Assembly: GCA_033002965.1 (NCBI GenBank)
Contig: JAURVB010014565.1
Location: 1 to 64,000 of the forward strand
Direction of reading: 5' to 3'
DNA from: Piper betle
Lineage: Eukaryota > Streptophyta > Magnoliopsida > Piperales > Piperaceae
Length of the DNA: 64,000 bases
Notes under the pieces: model-generated
Told to the model about the DNA's origin: nothing
Database searches by the model: none
Seen by the model: only the letters and a program-made list of their open reading frames with translations
Shown: positions 12,589 through 23,600 of the stretch, one piece after another
Position numbering within the stretch: position 1 is the stretch's first letter
Layout: each line of letters begins with the position of its first letter
Translations under genes and position numbers: made by a program

Positions 12589-13508
12589 CATGGTTGCATA
12601 AATCGGAATCGGAATCGGAATCGGTTTTCCAGTGAATCGGAATCGGAATCGGAATCGGTCTGAATCGGCCATGAATCGGTTCAGTTGAATCGGTCCAAAT
12701 TAATTTAATCAGTTATATATAATAATTTGACAATTTATAATATAAATATATTAAAATTAAGTATTGATGTTATTTTGATATTATTCTGTGTATTATAGTT
12801 TTTGATATTTTTAAATATTTTTTAAGATTTTTTAAATTATTTCGAATTAATTATTATTTTTGACTCGAGTTAGACTCGAGTCAACTTTTAATTACAAGAA
12901 TGCCACCGTGCGATTTTTACCCCCCGCCGCCACCGGCGGCCCGGTCGGCGGCGAGTCTCGCGGCGGCGATGTCGGAGGATGTCGGCAGCCCGGTCGATGT
13001 CGGCAGCCCGGCCGGACGAACCGTCGGCGGCCCGGAGCCGGCGGCGGAGTCGGCGGCGATTCGTGCGTGCCCGATTCGGTCCGGCCACGGGTGGGCGGCG
13101 ACGTTGCGAGGTCGGCGGCGAGGTCGGCAGCCCGGTCGGCGGCGAGCGCGGAGTCGGGGCCGCACGGCGGAGGCGGAAACCGGGCGGCGGCGGGCGGACG
13201 AGCGGCGGCGGTGTCAGGGGAGCGGGTTTGATTTTAGGTTTTTAAAATCCAAATTACCATTTTACCCATGCTTAAATAATTTAATAAAAATCATACCTAG
13301 GGTATTTTGGTAATTTCTTAAAAAACCGATTCCGATTTAAATCGGCCGATTCCGATTCCGATTTAAATCGGTCGGAATCGGCCGAACTCAGCCGATTCCG
13401 GGGCCGATTCGGGGCCGCCCGATTCGGCCCCGAAATCGGATCGGCGCGACGCCGATCCGATTTAAATCGGCCGATTCCGCACGGAATCGGCCGATTTCTG
13501 CAACACTG
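12589..13508. mobile_element. hAT-type non-autonomous transposon (920 bp)
   Basis: Flanked by exact 8-bp duplications GTTGCTAC. The left end CATGGTTGCATAAATCGG and the inverted right end CAGTGTTGCAGAAATCGG agree at 15 of 18 positions. Just inside each end, GAATCGG is repeated many times: in direct orientation at 12600-12695, and mostly inverted as CCGATTC at 13325-13500. Such subterminal arrays are known transposase-binding regions in hAT elements. The interior has an AT-rich leader (12700-12890) and a very GC-rich block (12900-13235) with low-complexity frames on both strands. No transposase is encoded, so it needs one supplied elsewhere. Confidence 0.8.
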
Positions 13509-13516
13509 GTTGCTAC
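13509..13516. repeat. 8-bp target-site duplication, right
   Basis: GTTGCTAC, identical to 12581-12588. Confidence 0.85.
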
Positions 13517-13875
13517 TCAAAGTTGATATAAAGGTTTTTGCATATGTTGGTTTCTAGAATGTGCAGTGAGAGGCCTCCTTTGTCATTTTCCACCTTATCA
13601 ACAGTAAGTTCCACATCGAGCGTCACTCGTCACCCTGTGTGTCCGAGGGAAATCCCCATGTCTGTTGGATTGAACCTTTCTGGTGGTGCGCGATTCAACC
13701 ACATCTCCGACAACAATATGTTGTAAAGATGCAACTTCACTATGCCAAGCCTATCTCTATGTTGAGGAAAGTCTGAATTAAAAGCTTCATAGCTTTTTGT
13801 TATTGATGTGTAAATCTCACATTTGACTGCATGCATGTGTAAAATCCAGAAATTAATATCATCGTAAATCAATTA
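13517..13875 (-). other. Unassigned segment right of the hAT insertion
   Basis: A minus-strand frame at 13630-13872 contains LLSEMWLNRAPPERFNPTD and continues with one stop towards 13520. The composition is more gene-like than the surroundings. I do not recognise the family. It could be an exon or exon remnant that once continued into 12360-12580 before the transposon landed. Confidence 0.3.
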
Positions 13876-13879
13876 TGGT

Positions 13880-15400
13880 TAAAACAATGGAATAATTAAA
13901 AGCAAAGCAAAAATATAAATAACATAGTCAAAGATCATCAATCTCAAATTAACTAATATTAAAAAGTAAATGGACTTTACATAATACTAATGCACAAAAA
14001 TAGGTTTAATGGAAGGGAAGTAGGGAAGTAGGGGTGTGTACATAATACTAATACACAAACAATCAATTTAATGTATTAATTAAAATGCAAAACAAAATTA
14101 ATATAAACAACATAATCAAGATCATCAATCTACAATTAAGGGGAGTTTTCATAATCTTAATCCACAAAAATAAATTTAATGCACTAATTAAAATGCAAAA
14201 ACAAAATTAATATAAATGACATAATAAAAAATTATCGATTTAAAACTAACTAATATAAAGCAGTAAGAAGAGTTTATATAATACTCATGTACAACAATAA
14301 TTTTAATGCATTAATTAAAAGTAAAATAAAATTATTATTAATGACAATCAAATATATCAATATACAACTAACTAATATAAGGGAAGTAAGAGGAGTTTAC
14401 ATAATACGAATGCACAAATAATAAATTTAATGCATTGATTAAAATGCAAAACAAAATCAATATAAATAACATAATCAAGATCATCAATATATAATTAACC
14501 AATATGGGGAAGTAATAAGAGTTTTAATAACACTAAAATACACAACAATAGATTTAATACACTTATTAAAATTCAAAACAAAATTAATATAATAACATAA
14601 TCAAAGATCAACAATCTAAAACTAACTAATATAAGGAAGTAAAAGAGTTTACATAATACTAACATTGTAATGCATTGATTAAAAGTAAAACAAAATTATT
14701 ATCAATATAAAACTAACTAATATGGAGAATTAAGGACAATTTTCATAATACTAATGCATAATGCACTAATTAAAATGCAAAACAAAATATAATATAAATG
14801 ACATAATCAAAGATAATCAATCTAAAACTAACTAATTAAGGAGAGTTTATATAATACTAATGCACAACAATAGTTTTAATACATTGATTAAAATAAAACA
14901 AGATTATTATTAATTACAATCAAAGATCATCAATCTATAACTAACTAGGAAAGAGAGTGTATATAAATACTAATGAAAAAACAATATATTTAATGCATTG
15001 CTTAAAATGTAAAGCAAATTAATATAAATAACATAATTAAAATCATTAATCTACAACTAACCAATATAAGGAAGTAAAGGGAGTTTTCATAATATTAATA
15101 CACAATAATAGATTTAGTTCACTACTTAAAATACAAAACAAAATTAATATAAATGACGTAATCAAATATTAACAATCTAAAAGTAACTAATATGGGGAAA
15201 TAAGGGGAATTTAAATAATACTAATACACACCAATATTTTCAATACATTGATTAAAAAGCAAAACAAAATTATTCTTAATGGCAATTAAAGATTATCAAT
15301 ATACAACTAACTAGTATAGGAAGATTTAAAGTATCATAATTAAGTAAAACAAATTTGATGATAATAATAATATAATCAAGAATAATCATTATGGGGTAAC
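13880..15400. repeat. Diverged tandem array, about 13 units of about 120 bp
   Basis: A unit containing TTTAATGCATTAATTAAAATGCAAAACAAA-like, CATAATCAAAGATCATCAAT-like and ACTAACTAATATAAGG-like blocks, then AGAGTTTACATAATACTAAT, recurs head to tail. Copies of the TTAATG(C/T)A(T/C)TAATTAAAA core occur near 14070, 14178, 14303, 14428, 14548, 14670, 14757, 14877, 14990, 15115 and 15242, with weaker copies at both edges. Spacing ranges from about 87 to 127 bp. There is no coding potential. Confidence 0.8.
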
Positions 15401-15770
15401 GGCAAGAGGTCATGAATTTACAAGAATATTAATGTACAGAAATTAAATGAATCAATTAAACTGTGTGCAAAGAAACCAATAACACGGATAGGATAAAAGA
15501 GGTGCCGACTACTTATTAACAAAATTAGTAGATTTAATGTATCAATTAAACTGTGGGCACTTAAGTTCGTATCGTTGGTCGAGACAACCGGTGCTTGCAA
15601 CTGAGATTTCAACAGCGCCGGAGAGGTTTGTATCCAAACTTCGTCTCTCCTCCCATGAAATTCCAACAACCCTTTTTCAACAAACAAACAAACAAAAGAC
15701 CAAATTCCAACAACGCTTTCTCAACGAGCCAACGTACCAATATTGTTACGTATCCTATCACTGACACATA
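15400..15770. other. Unassigned segment with a short duplication
   Basis: Two stretches containing AATCAATTAAACTGTG (about 15445 and 15540) flank a short spacer. Open frames occur on both strands (minus 15418-15687, plus 15537-15764), with no recognised domain. Confidence 0.25.
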
Positions 15771-17080
15771 GTCACACTTATAAACACGTCACTATACTTA
15801 CATATGCTATTCACTAACTTTTTTTGAGCACTTAGCGAACATATTTGGAATAGCAGCAATCCTTGGGTGTGGATGAGTTGAATGACATCGAAATATAATT
15901 TGTTTTTATTCTTATTTTACTTTTGCATCAACTCTATGCGCTAGATTCATGATCTACACATCTATTGTTTGTGATGTATATAGAAATATTCTTTCTTTTG
16001 AAATTTATATTAATAAGATTTATTGTAATTTTTTTAATGGATGAAGGTTATATTTGTGTTGAATAAATAGCCCTTTGCAATGAAGACATCGGGTATCAAT
16101 TAGATGTCATCTCAATTATCCATACTAGACGAGAAAATCAATGATCTTAACGCCTAATTACACTAAATAATCAAATAAAAAACTAACATTATTGTCTTGG
16201 CACAACAAAAAATATATACATATGTGTGCGAAGAAACGCCAAACAAGGAGAAATTATAAATTGCCACAATAATTTTCCCTGTGAATATAAAGTTCACTAG
16301 AAGAAACATCAGCAGTGCCATCAAAATATTTTAATGGTAAAATCTCTTCCTATTCTCTTCAACCTACATAGCCCGAAACTCTTGCACTTCTTATAGATTA
16401 ATAGAAATTTGGCCTTTTGTCACGGGCAACATCTTCCCTTTCATTTGTCCAAAGAAGGAGATGTTAGGAATCATCCAATTGTGAAAGATCTAGACTGTCA
16501 CTGAATTCAAGAGTTGGAATTTCACCGGTGTCTCTTTTACATCTTCACCATCCTCACAGGACATGCGGTCCCCTTATTTCCAATTTCTAATTGAAATTAA
16601 CAGTGAGACTAATCCTCATCAAGCTAGTTAGGAAGTCCCAGAAATTTGAGATTGTTCCACTTCTTGCGGGCTGGCTACAATTAAATCTTCTATGAAAGTG
16701 AAAACATGCCAAGTATGAAATACTATGTTAGTATTTGTCTTCCATATCAAATTTGTGGTCAGTAAGTTAAATACGTTCCATGAAGACCAGCTTTGAGAAT
16801 CTTGTATTTCTTATTATTAGTAATGAGATGATGATTTACGACTTGAAATCTGATTTCTTATGAATACAAATATAAATACTCATTAATATATTTTCAATTA
16901 AGAAAAATGGAATTCAAAAATGCGAAAATCTAAATTGTTATAATATTATTTCTTGATTAACTTTGGCTCCTAGCGACGGATTTGATTCTTGGCATAGTGT
17001 AAGTGAAGGGTAGGTCATCCTTCATTCGCGTGCAGTGCATTATGATGTGAACTCATGAATCTTCGTTTTTAATGAATGAT
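15770..17080. other. Unassigned intergenic stretch
   Basis: AT-rich with a less AT-rich portion at about 16330-16800. No open frame long enough to call and no family recognised. It may be decayed gene or LTR sequence. Confidence 0.3.
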
Positions 17081-17114
17081 ATTTATATATATATATATAT
17101 ATATATACCCATAT

Positions 17115-17754
17115 GGGGTTGGGTAATCTGGGGCGACCCCAGGAAAATTTTCCTGGGGTCGCCTCTAAATCTGGACCGTCTGATCATAAGGACGGTCCAG
17201 ATTTCTTCTTCTCAAAACCCTAACCCCTCCCCTCCTCCCATGCGCCGCCGCCGCTGGGCCGCTATCGCCGCCGCCGCACGACCCTCGCCGCCACCGTCGC
17301 TCACCGTCGCCACTGTCGCTCGCCGCCATCCGCAGGCGTGGGCGCGGCAAGGAGGAACAGCGACGGCGCGTTGGACCCGTTGTCGCCGCGTTACCGCGCG
17401 ACCCCACCCCCGCCGCCACTGTCGCTCGCCGCCGTCTCCTCGTGCCCCCATGCTAGGGACCCTCGCGCCACCGTCCGCGGGCGTGGGCACGGCGACGAGG
17501 AACGGCGGCGGCATGTCGAGCTCGTTGTCGATGCGCCGCCGCCGTTCCTCCTTGCCGCGCCACGCCCGCGGACGGCAGCGAGCGACGGTGGCAGCAAGGG
17601 CAGGGTCGCACGACAGCGGCAGCAGTGCATGGGAGGTGGGGAGGGGTTAGGGTTTTGAAAAGAAGAAATCTAGACCGTCCTTATGTTCGGACGGTCCAGA
17701 TTTGGGGCAACCCTAGGAAAATTTCCTGGGGCCGCCCCCAAGTTACCCAACCCC
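17115..17754. mobile_element. GC-rich foldback element (long inverted repeats)
   Basis: The outer 135-145 bp are near-perfect inverted repeats: GGGGTTGGGTAA at 17115 matches the complement of TTACCCAACCCC ending at 17754. Each arm also contains a smaller internal hairpin (GACCGTC...GACGGTC). Complementarity continues inward through GC-rich sequence to about 17370 and 17515. The GC module ending in GCGTGGGCGCGGCAAGGAGG-like sequence occurs twice directly (about 17285-17375 and 17400-17515) and once inverted (about 17530-17620). TA microsatellites flank both ends, hiding any target duplication. Long TIRs around GC-rich filler resemble Pack-MULE or foldback elements. The superfamily is not proven. 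Confidence 0.7.
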
Positions 17755-17755
17755 T

Positions 17756-20142
17756 ATATATATATATACATATATATAAAAGCAAAAAGAAATGGGTCCA
17801 GAAACGATTGAAATGGGGAAGAGCTGGTAGAAGGTACAAGGAGGAGAAAGACCCGAGGATGATAATGAAAGCTAAAATAAATAAAATAAGGGAAACTTAA
17901 TTGATTCTTACCTATAACAATTAAGGAGCTCAGATGCCTATCATACGTAAATTAATTGATCTCAACAAGGACCTTGATAAGCACCGTGGTTTGTTTCGTT
18001 GACAAGAAAATAATTTAAAAAATATAAAAATTTAAAATAGCTAACTTTTAAAAAATAGTTCTAATTATTTCATTTATATAAAAATTATTTTTTTATTTAT
18101 TATTTTAAATAAAGATAAAATAAGATTATATTTACGTAGGCGCAAAAAGTGGGTTACCTATATGATTACCTATATATTTTCCAACGTGCAACCAATTTTT
18201 CTGTCTTTTTTTTATCTCTTAAAAAAAGAAAAAAGTAAAATTTGTTTTACACATGGGAGAAGTTATTAATTATAATCTTAATTATTTTGAACATATATAC
18301 TACTTTCAAAAAGGTTCACTTATTTAAGATTTTTATGTCATTTTTACTAGTTTTATGCTAACCAAATATTGCGAATTTAGCATAACCACAAGAGGAAAAG
18401 ACCATTTTATCCATTTAAATAGAATCATGCTATTTTGAAAACCAACATCCTTTCACATACGTTGAAAGGTGGGATCACCATGATAGCCAATTAAATCTCT
18501 AAGTGAGATTCATTTGGTTTTATCAATGTCTATCACTTGGCAATGCGGGTAAAGAGCGTCGGTGGAGAAAGTTTCTAAAACATTTTTTTATTTAAATATC
18601 TTGGCTCTATGATTATTACAAATACGGATGTTGATGAGAATGTAACATATGGATTGCAATTGGATAATTAAAACGAAAAGTTACATCCAGAAAGAATACT
18701 TCATGATAAATTAATTATGGCTAAACTGTAAGGTGTCTTCTATCGAACTATTATCCTCCACGCGCTAGCACACAAGACTACTAATGGTAGCTATATTGAC
18801 AAAATAGTTGTCAAAAAACGCAAATTGAGATCAATGCCTAATAAAACCCTTAAAAATCAAACCCAAACAATACCACAAGTGTACAATTATAAGTCATAAT
18901 AAAGAAAATGAGAAAATGTAGTTACCGTTGGTTCACGTTTTTACGAAGGCATCCCTAAATGCTGTTGTGAAGAAATATGTGTGCACTTTTGTCATTCTAT
19001 TAAAAAGGAACAAAATAGGCCACAAAAATATTAATAAAGATGATAAAAAAGAAAATGAACAATCTTGAATTAAGTTTTAATATAGTCTACCATGGGACGA
19101 AGTGGGAAAAAAATACATTAACACTAACTTCAATTATTTAAAAGTTGAACCACAAAAAAACAAAATTACTCGCCCTTTAGTAGATCAAAATTTTTATTAT
19201 AAAACAAAAAAGAATTATATGCCCACTACTTCGCAGCGATTATCAAAAAGCTCATTAATTATTCCTCCTGATATTTTACAATTTATAACGCATTGAGCAA
19301 AAAACTTCTTCCTCAATTTTGGAAGTACTTCCATCCGCCTCATAGGTCATAAGCTGAAGAAAGATGAAAAAAATCATACTTAACAACAAAATTCAAGATC
19401 TATGGTTTACTCATTGGGACAAGCTAAATAAAATAACAGTACTTATAAACAACAAGAGAGGCATTGTAAGAACTATTCTAATCTCAAGAAAAAAAAAAAA
19501 AGATGAGAATGCATGAGTATTTCTAGGCAAAAATACCAACAAGGTTCAGCACCAAACAAAACCATCTAAAGCATCAACTCAACCTTAAAGTTGAAGTGGC
19601 CTTCGATGGATGATGACTTTATCCACATGGACTCTTTAAACTTGCAGCCATAGCAGTGTGTTGCTCAAGAGCCACTTTTCAAAATTCTAACCAATATATT
19701 AAATGTTCTAGATGGAATAATCCACAAATGCAATACAGTCCAAAAAATATATTTATTTTTTCTTCATTTAATTTAACCCAAATATGTCAAATATCAATGT
19801 CCAATGGAGAACGTTTACCAAATCAAATGTGCATTAATATATACAAAATTGCCAAAGGTACAGGATTACACACATCTAAAGATTTTAGAATACAATGGAT
19901 GCAATTACAGAAAAAGAGAAGGAATATAACTTTTAAGTTGGACCGAGGCAAACACACCTGGAAACGCTTCTGTACATGCATTAGTCCACCAAGGATTGAT
20001 GAGATCAAAGTTCTACTTTCAATTCAATCTGTAGAAAAAATACCCCAAAGTAAAAGGTTCAACCACACAAAAGAAAGGGTTGACAATCCAAAGTGGGAAT
20101 TTAATTTAGTATCTATTAAAAAATACCCGTTTGAAGTCTACA
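17756..20142. other. AT-rich 3' flank of separase
   Basis: No gene recognised. An open frame at 19656-20162 on the plus strand abuts the separase stop from the opposite side, but has no recognisable domain and an AT-rich composition. The separase 3' UTR and polyadenylation site must lie near 20142 and below; I cannot place them. Confidence 0.4.
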
Positions 20143-20666
20143 CTACAAATTCTTTCTTCTAATCATTGTTGGCACACCGTAACAAACAGGTGATGCTCCT
20201 ACCAAGAATGGTAATGTACATGCATCTCTTGCTTTGGCCATGAAGGAAGCCAGACTCGCACTCTTGGAATTCTCTTTACATGTGCATTTCTCGGAGTCCT
20301 GGCCCTTTTTCCCTTTCGATGCCTTCCTCCTAGTCTTTGCCACACTGCAGTTTCTCTTATTTGCAATGGTTAACGATTCCAACTCGGTTATTACGTGATT
20401 ACAGCTCTCACAAACACCCTTTGTTCTGGTTGTTTCCTGCAACCAAGAATCAACCATGACTTTTCCAAAGCGATCAATATCCCTGTCGGTAACATCCCAG
20501 AGGTTGGAGACTGTAGCAGGAGATCCAGCCAAGAGATAGAATATCGGAGCACCCAGTGGAGCATATGTCCCATTAACCATTAAGCTCCCACTACTGCAGC
20601 CCATTAGAAAAGTTGCGGCACAACGCTCAAGCATTTGTATCTTTTGCCCAGATATATATTGATTTC
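20143..20666 (-). other. ESP1: Separase exon 27: catalytic cysteine and C-terminus
   Basis: Encodes the nucleophile in AATFLMGCSSGSL, then the conserved GAPIFYLLAGSPATVSNLWD segment and a lysine/serine-rich linker. A final conserved-looking helix (SFMAKARDACTLPFLVGASP) is followed by a stop at 20143-20145. Confidence 0.9.
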
Positions 20667-23600
20667 CTGAACAAACACAAAAAAAGTATCCCATTAAATA
20701 ATTTACTAGATACAACATCGAAGGAAAAACATATCCTTAAATACAAACCACTTCCGTGACCAAAGTATATAAACAGGTCACGACTCTCCAAGGCAGCCGC
20801 AAGTTCTTCACTGGTAGGAATATTGCCAACTATTCCCTGCCGAAATATAAGGAAATAAGTGATACTTTTCTTAAACAAAAGGGATAATTACACTAAAGGG
20901 TGGTAGTGGGCGATTGTCTACTTCCCTAAAATGATGAACAATGAAATAAAAGAACATCAAAAAGAAATCTAAGATTTATCTAGTTTCATAATCTTCCTTG
21001 AAACAAAGACAAACATTTTCTAGAGATCAGTTGATAATAGCTCCCAACACAGAGATGATCAACCATATAGAAATATCTCATATCTTGGCTTATGGCTTTC
21101 ATACAGTAAAAAGAGATGATACAACGTGAGAACTTCATGTCTTTATCATTTTGGGAAAGAAATCTTACACAATAGAAATTGCCCTTTTTTTTCTTCTACA
21201 GCATCAATTTGAAAGTAAAAGCAAACATCAATGACATAGATATCACGCACCAGCCCAATCTAATTAGGGCAATTATTCTAAATGTAATGAGATGTTTTAT
21301 AATTCCAGACAAAAAGTTTTGACACATTACCAACATTCTTCCAATTTTATAATTCTCTAACTTGTTGATCATTTATATCCTACTTTGTTAATCTCATGTG
21401 GAAGTTACTGAACGGAAAAACAGAGCTGAATTAGACAGACAGGATTATGGCAGTTCTAGAATTGTGTAAACGCTTCCATCCATTAACAAACTTGGTGCTT
21501 CCCATCACTCAAGAATATAAGAGCATGCAAAAACTTACCTCCCACTTTTGGCTTTTGAACCATTCCTCAAATTCAAGTTGGGTGTAGTTAAGATCACCGC
21601 TAGGATTTAGCAAAAAGTAAGCATTTGAGGGGTCAACCGAAGGATAAGTATTGGAAAATCCTAAAATCATTGGCTGTTTAAGCAACACATGGATACTTCC
21701 AACAGACGGCATACGGTATACTTCTTGCGGCCTCATCACAGGTAAGCTTTCCCATGGAAGCATCTGAAGAAAGACCAATGAACACTTCAAATAGTGACAT
21801 GCAATTCTTTATGTCCCATACAAAAGGTTAATACAACACACACCATTCTTACCTGTATGCCAGCCTCCATTACCAGGACAACAGGGTGTCTATCAGTTAC
21901 TTTGACTTCCACCTTGGAGATGGCATCAAGAAAAGGCTGCCGCAAAAATTCACACTCATCCTCGACTCCCATAGAGAAAGATGAAAAAAGTCCCCATCTT
22001 TTCTCCCCAACAGATCCACCTGAGCCAAAGTATCCTCTATACAAAAGGAACTGAGAAACACATTCTTCCCTTTGTGATGGAGTTAGGTCCCCACTTAGTA
22101 TGATATTTAGAAGTTGCTCATGAGCATCAAAATCATATTTATCCTTGAGCATGACCAACAAACGATCAAGTTCTCCGTCTAAATGCCCATCATCCAATCG
22201 CTCCCCTAAAAGAAGACATCTCCAAGGACCTAACCATAAATACTCAAGATTCCTGCAAGAACAAATGACAACAATCTTCTCAAAAAAATAACGCTTCTGT
22301 ATTGCAGACAAGAGAAATAGCATACACAAAAAAGAAAGGCTGAAACATTAGCAGTCTTACGATGAACCTTACTTTAATAATACATCAAGGCGGTCATTCA
22401 GCCTAGTTCTTCGTGTCCACCAAAGAATCCTATTTTCTTTCGTGTTCTCGAAACCTGGGTTGGAGCTTGACAAGTAATTTTCTTCTAGTATTGACTTGAA
22501 CTGAGGAATCACATTATCAATCAATGAGTAGCCCCATGGGCATACCCATTTTTTACCTATCTTTGTATCAATAAAGGCCGCAGCATCATCAATTTCATCA
22601 TTATTTTCTGTTTTTCACAACAGAAAATTGATTTAGACTGTGAAAGAACATATAGTATCCGATCTTTTTCTCTTTCTCGTAAAAGTAGGTCGTTAAAGTA
22701 CCTTCAACAATTGTGTCGACAGGTAAAAGCATAACAACAGGCCTTTTCATTGAAAAAAACGTGTGACAAGCAACCAAGCTGGAAAAGATGAAGGTAGGTG
22801 AAGCAATTCCATGATTATGTCTCCGTAGCCACCTCCAAGCATACTCATGCAGACGATCGTTAAAGAAGGAAGGTCTATGAAGAAATCATTGACAAATTTT
22901 GAAAGATGTTTCACATTTTCTGGAATAGATCTGTAAATATGAACAGTAAAGAAAATGAATTAAAAAATATTCAAGATACTAAGGAATGGAAACTAGATAA
23001 ATAAGTGCATCTCAAGATTTTTTGAAGGACAGTCTTTCCAGTTTTTTCATGTTGAAATAATGAAGCATGTTCCTCAAGCAGAAGATTAAAATAACTCTTG
23101 CATTCATGAAAAACATAACCAATAACGTAGCAGTAACGCACCTGACTGAAAGAAGAGTCTCTGAACCAGATGTACAAGTAGAAGAAATGCCCTGAAGACA
23201 AAATGGTCAATAAAATATCAAAATTTTAAAATGAAATAAAATAAAATAGTAGAGGATGAACCTTGACAATAGATAGAAAAACATCCAAAATACAACTGAT
23301 AAAAGTGAAATTATCCGTAGTATTAAATAGCAGTATCTTTAAAAAATTCAACTTTCAGAGAGAGAGGGAGTGATAAACCTCACAGTTCATCGGGTTAAAG
23401 GAATTGTGCTTTCCCTTATTAGCAGAACTATATTGACTGTGAAAATGGGCACCAATTGAAGCTTGGTGAAAAAATGCAGCCCAATGACATGAAGAGAGGG
23501 AATCACTACAGTAAACAGCCAAGAAAGATTGCCCAGATGCACCAAAAAGAAGAAAAACAGTTGCTAGCAATCTTGATATCTGAAAAGAAAAAAATAAGTA

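Noticed and set aside
12860..13313. Overlapping GC-rich frames on both strands inside the hAT-type element
   Set aside because: Low-complexity Arg/Gly/Ala/Pro content in every frame, as expected from composition alone.
10945..15400. CRISPR-like arrays
   Set aside because: Units are diverged throughout with no alternation of constant repeats and unique spacers; the DNA is a plant genome.
17072..17658. Frames of up to 192 codons in the foldback element
   Set aside because: They run through inverted repeats and a TA microsatellite, and all six frames are equally open because of GC content.
19656..20162. 168-codon plus-strand frame at the separase 3' end
   Set aside because: No domain, AT-rich composition, and it overlaps the separase stop antisense.
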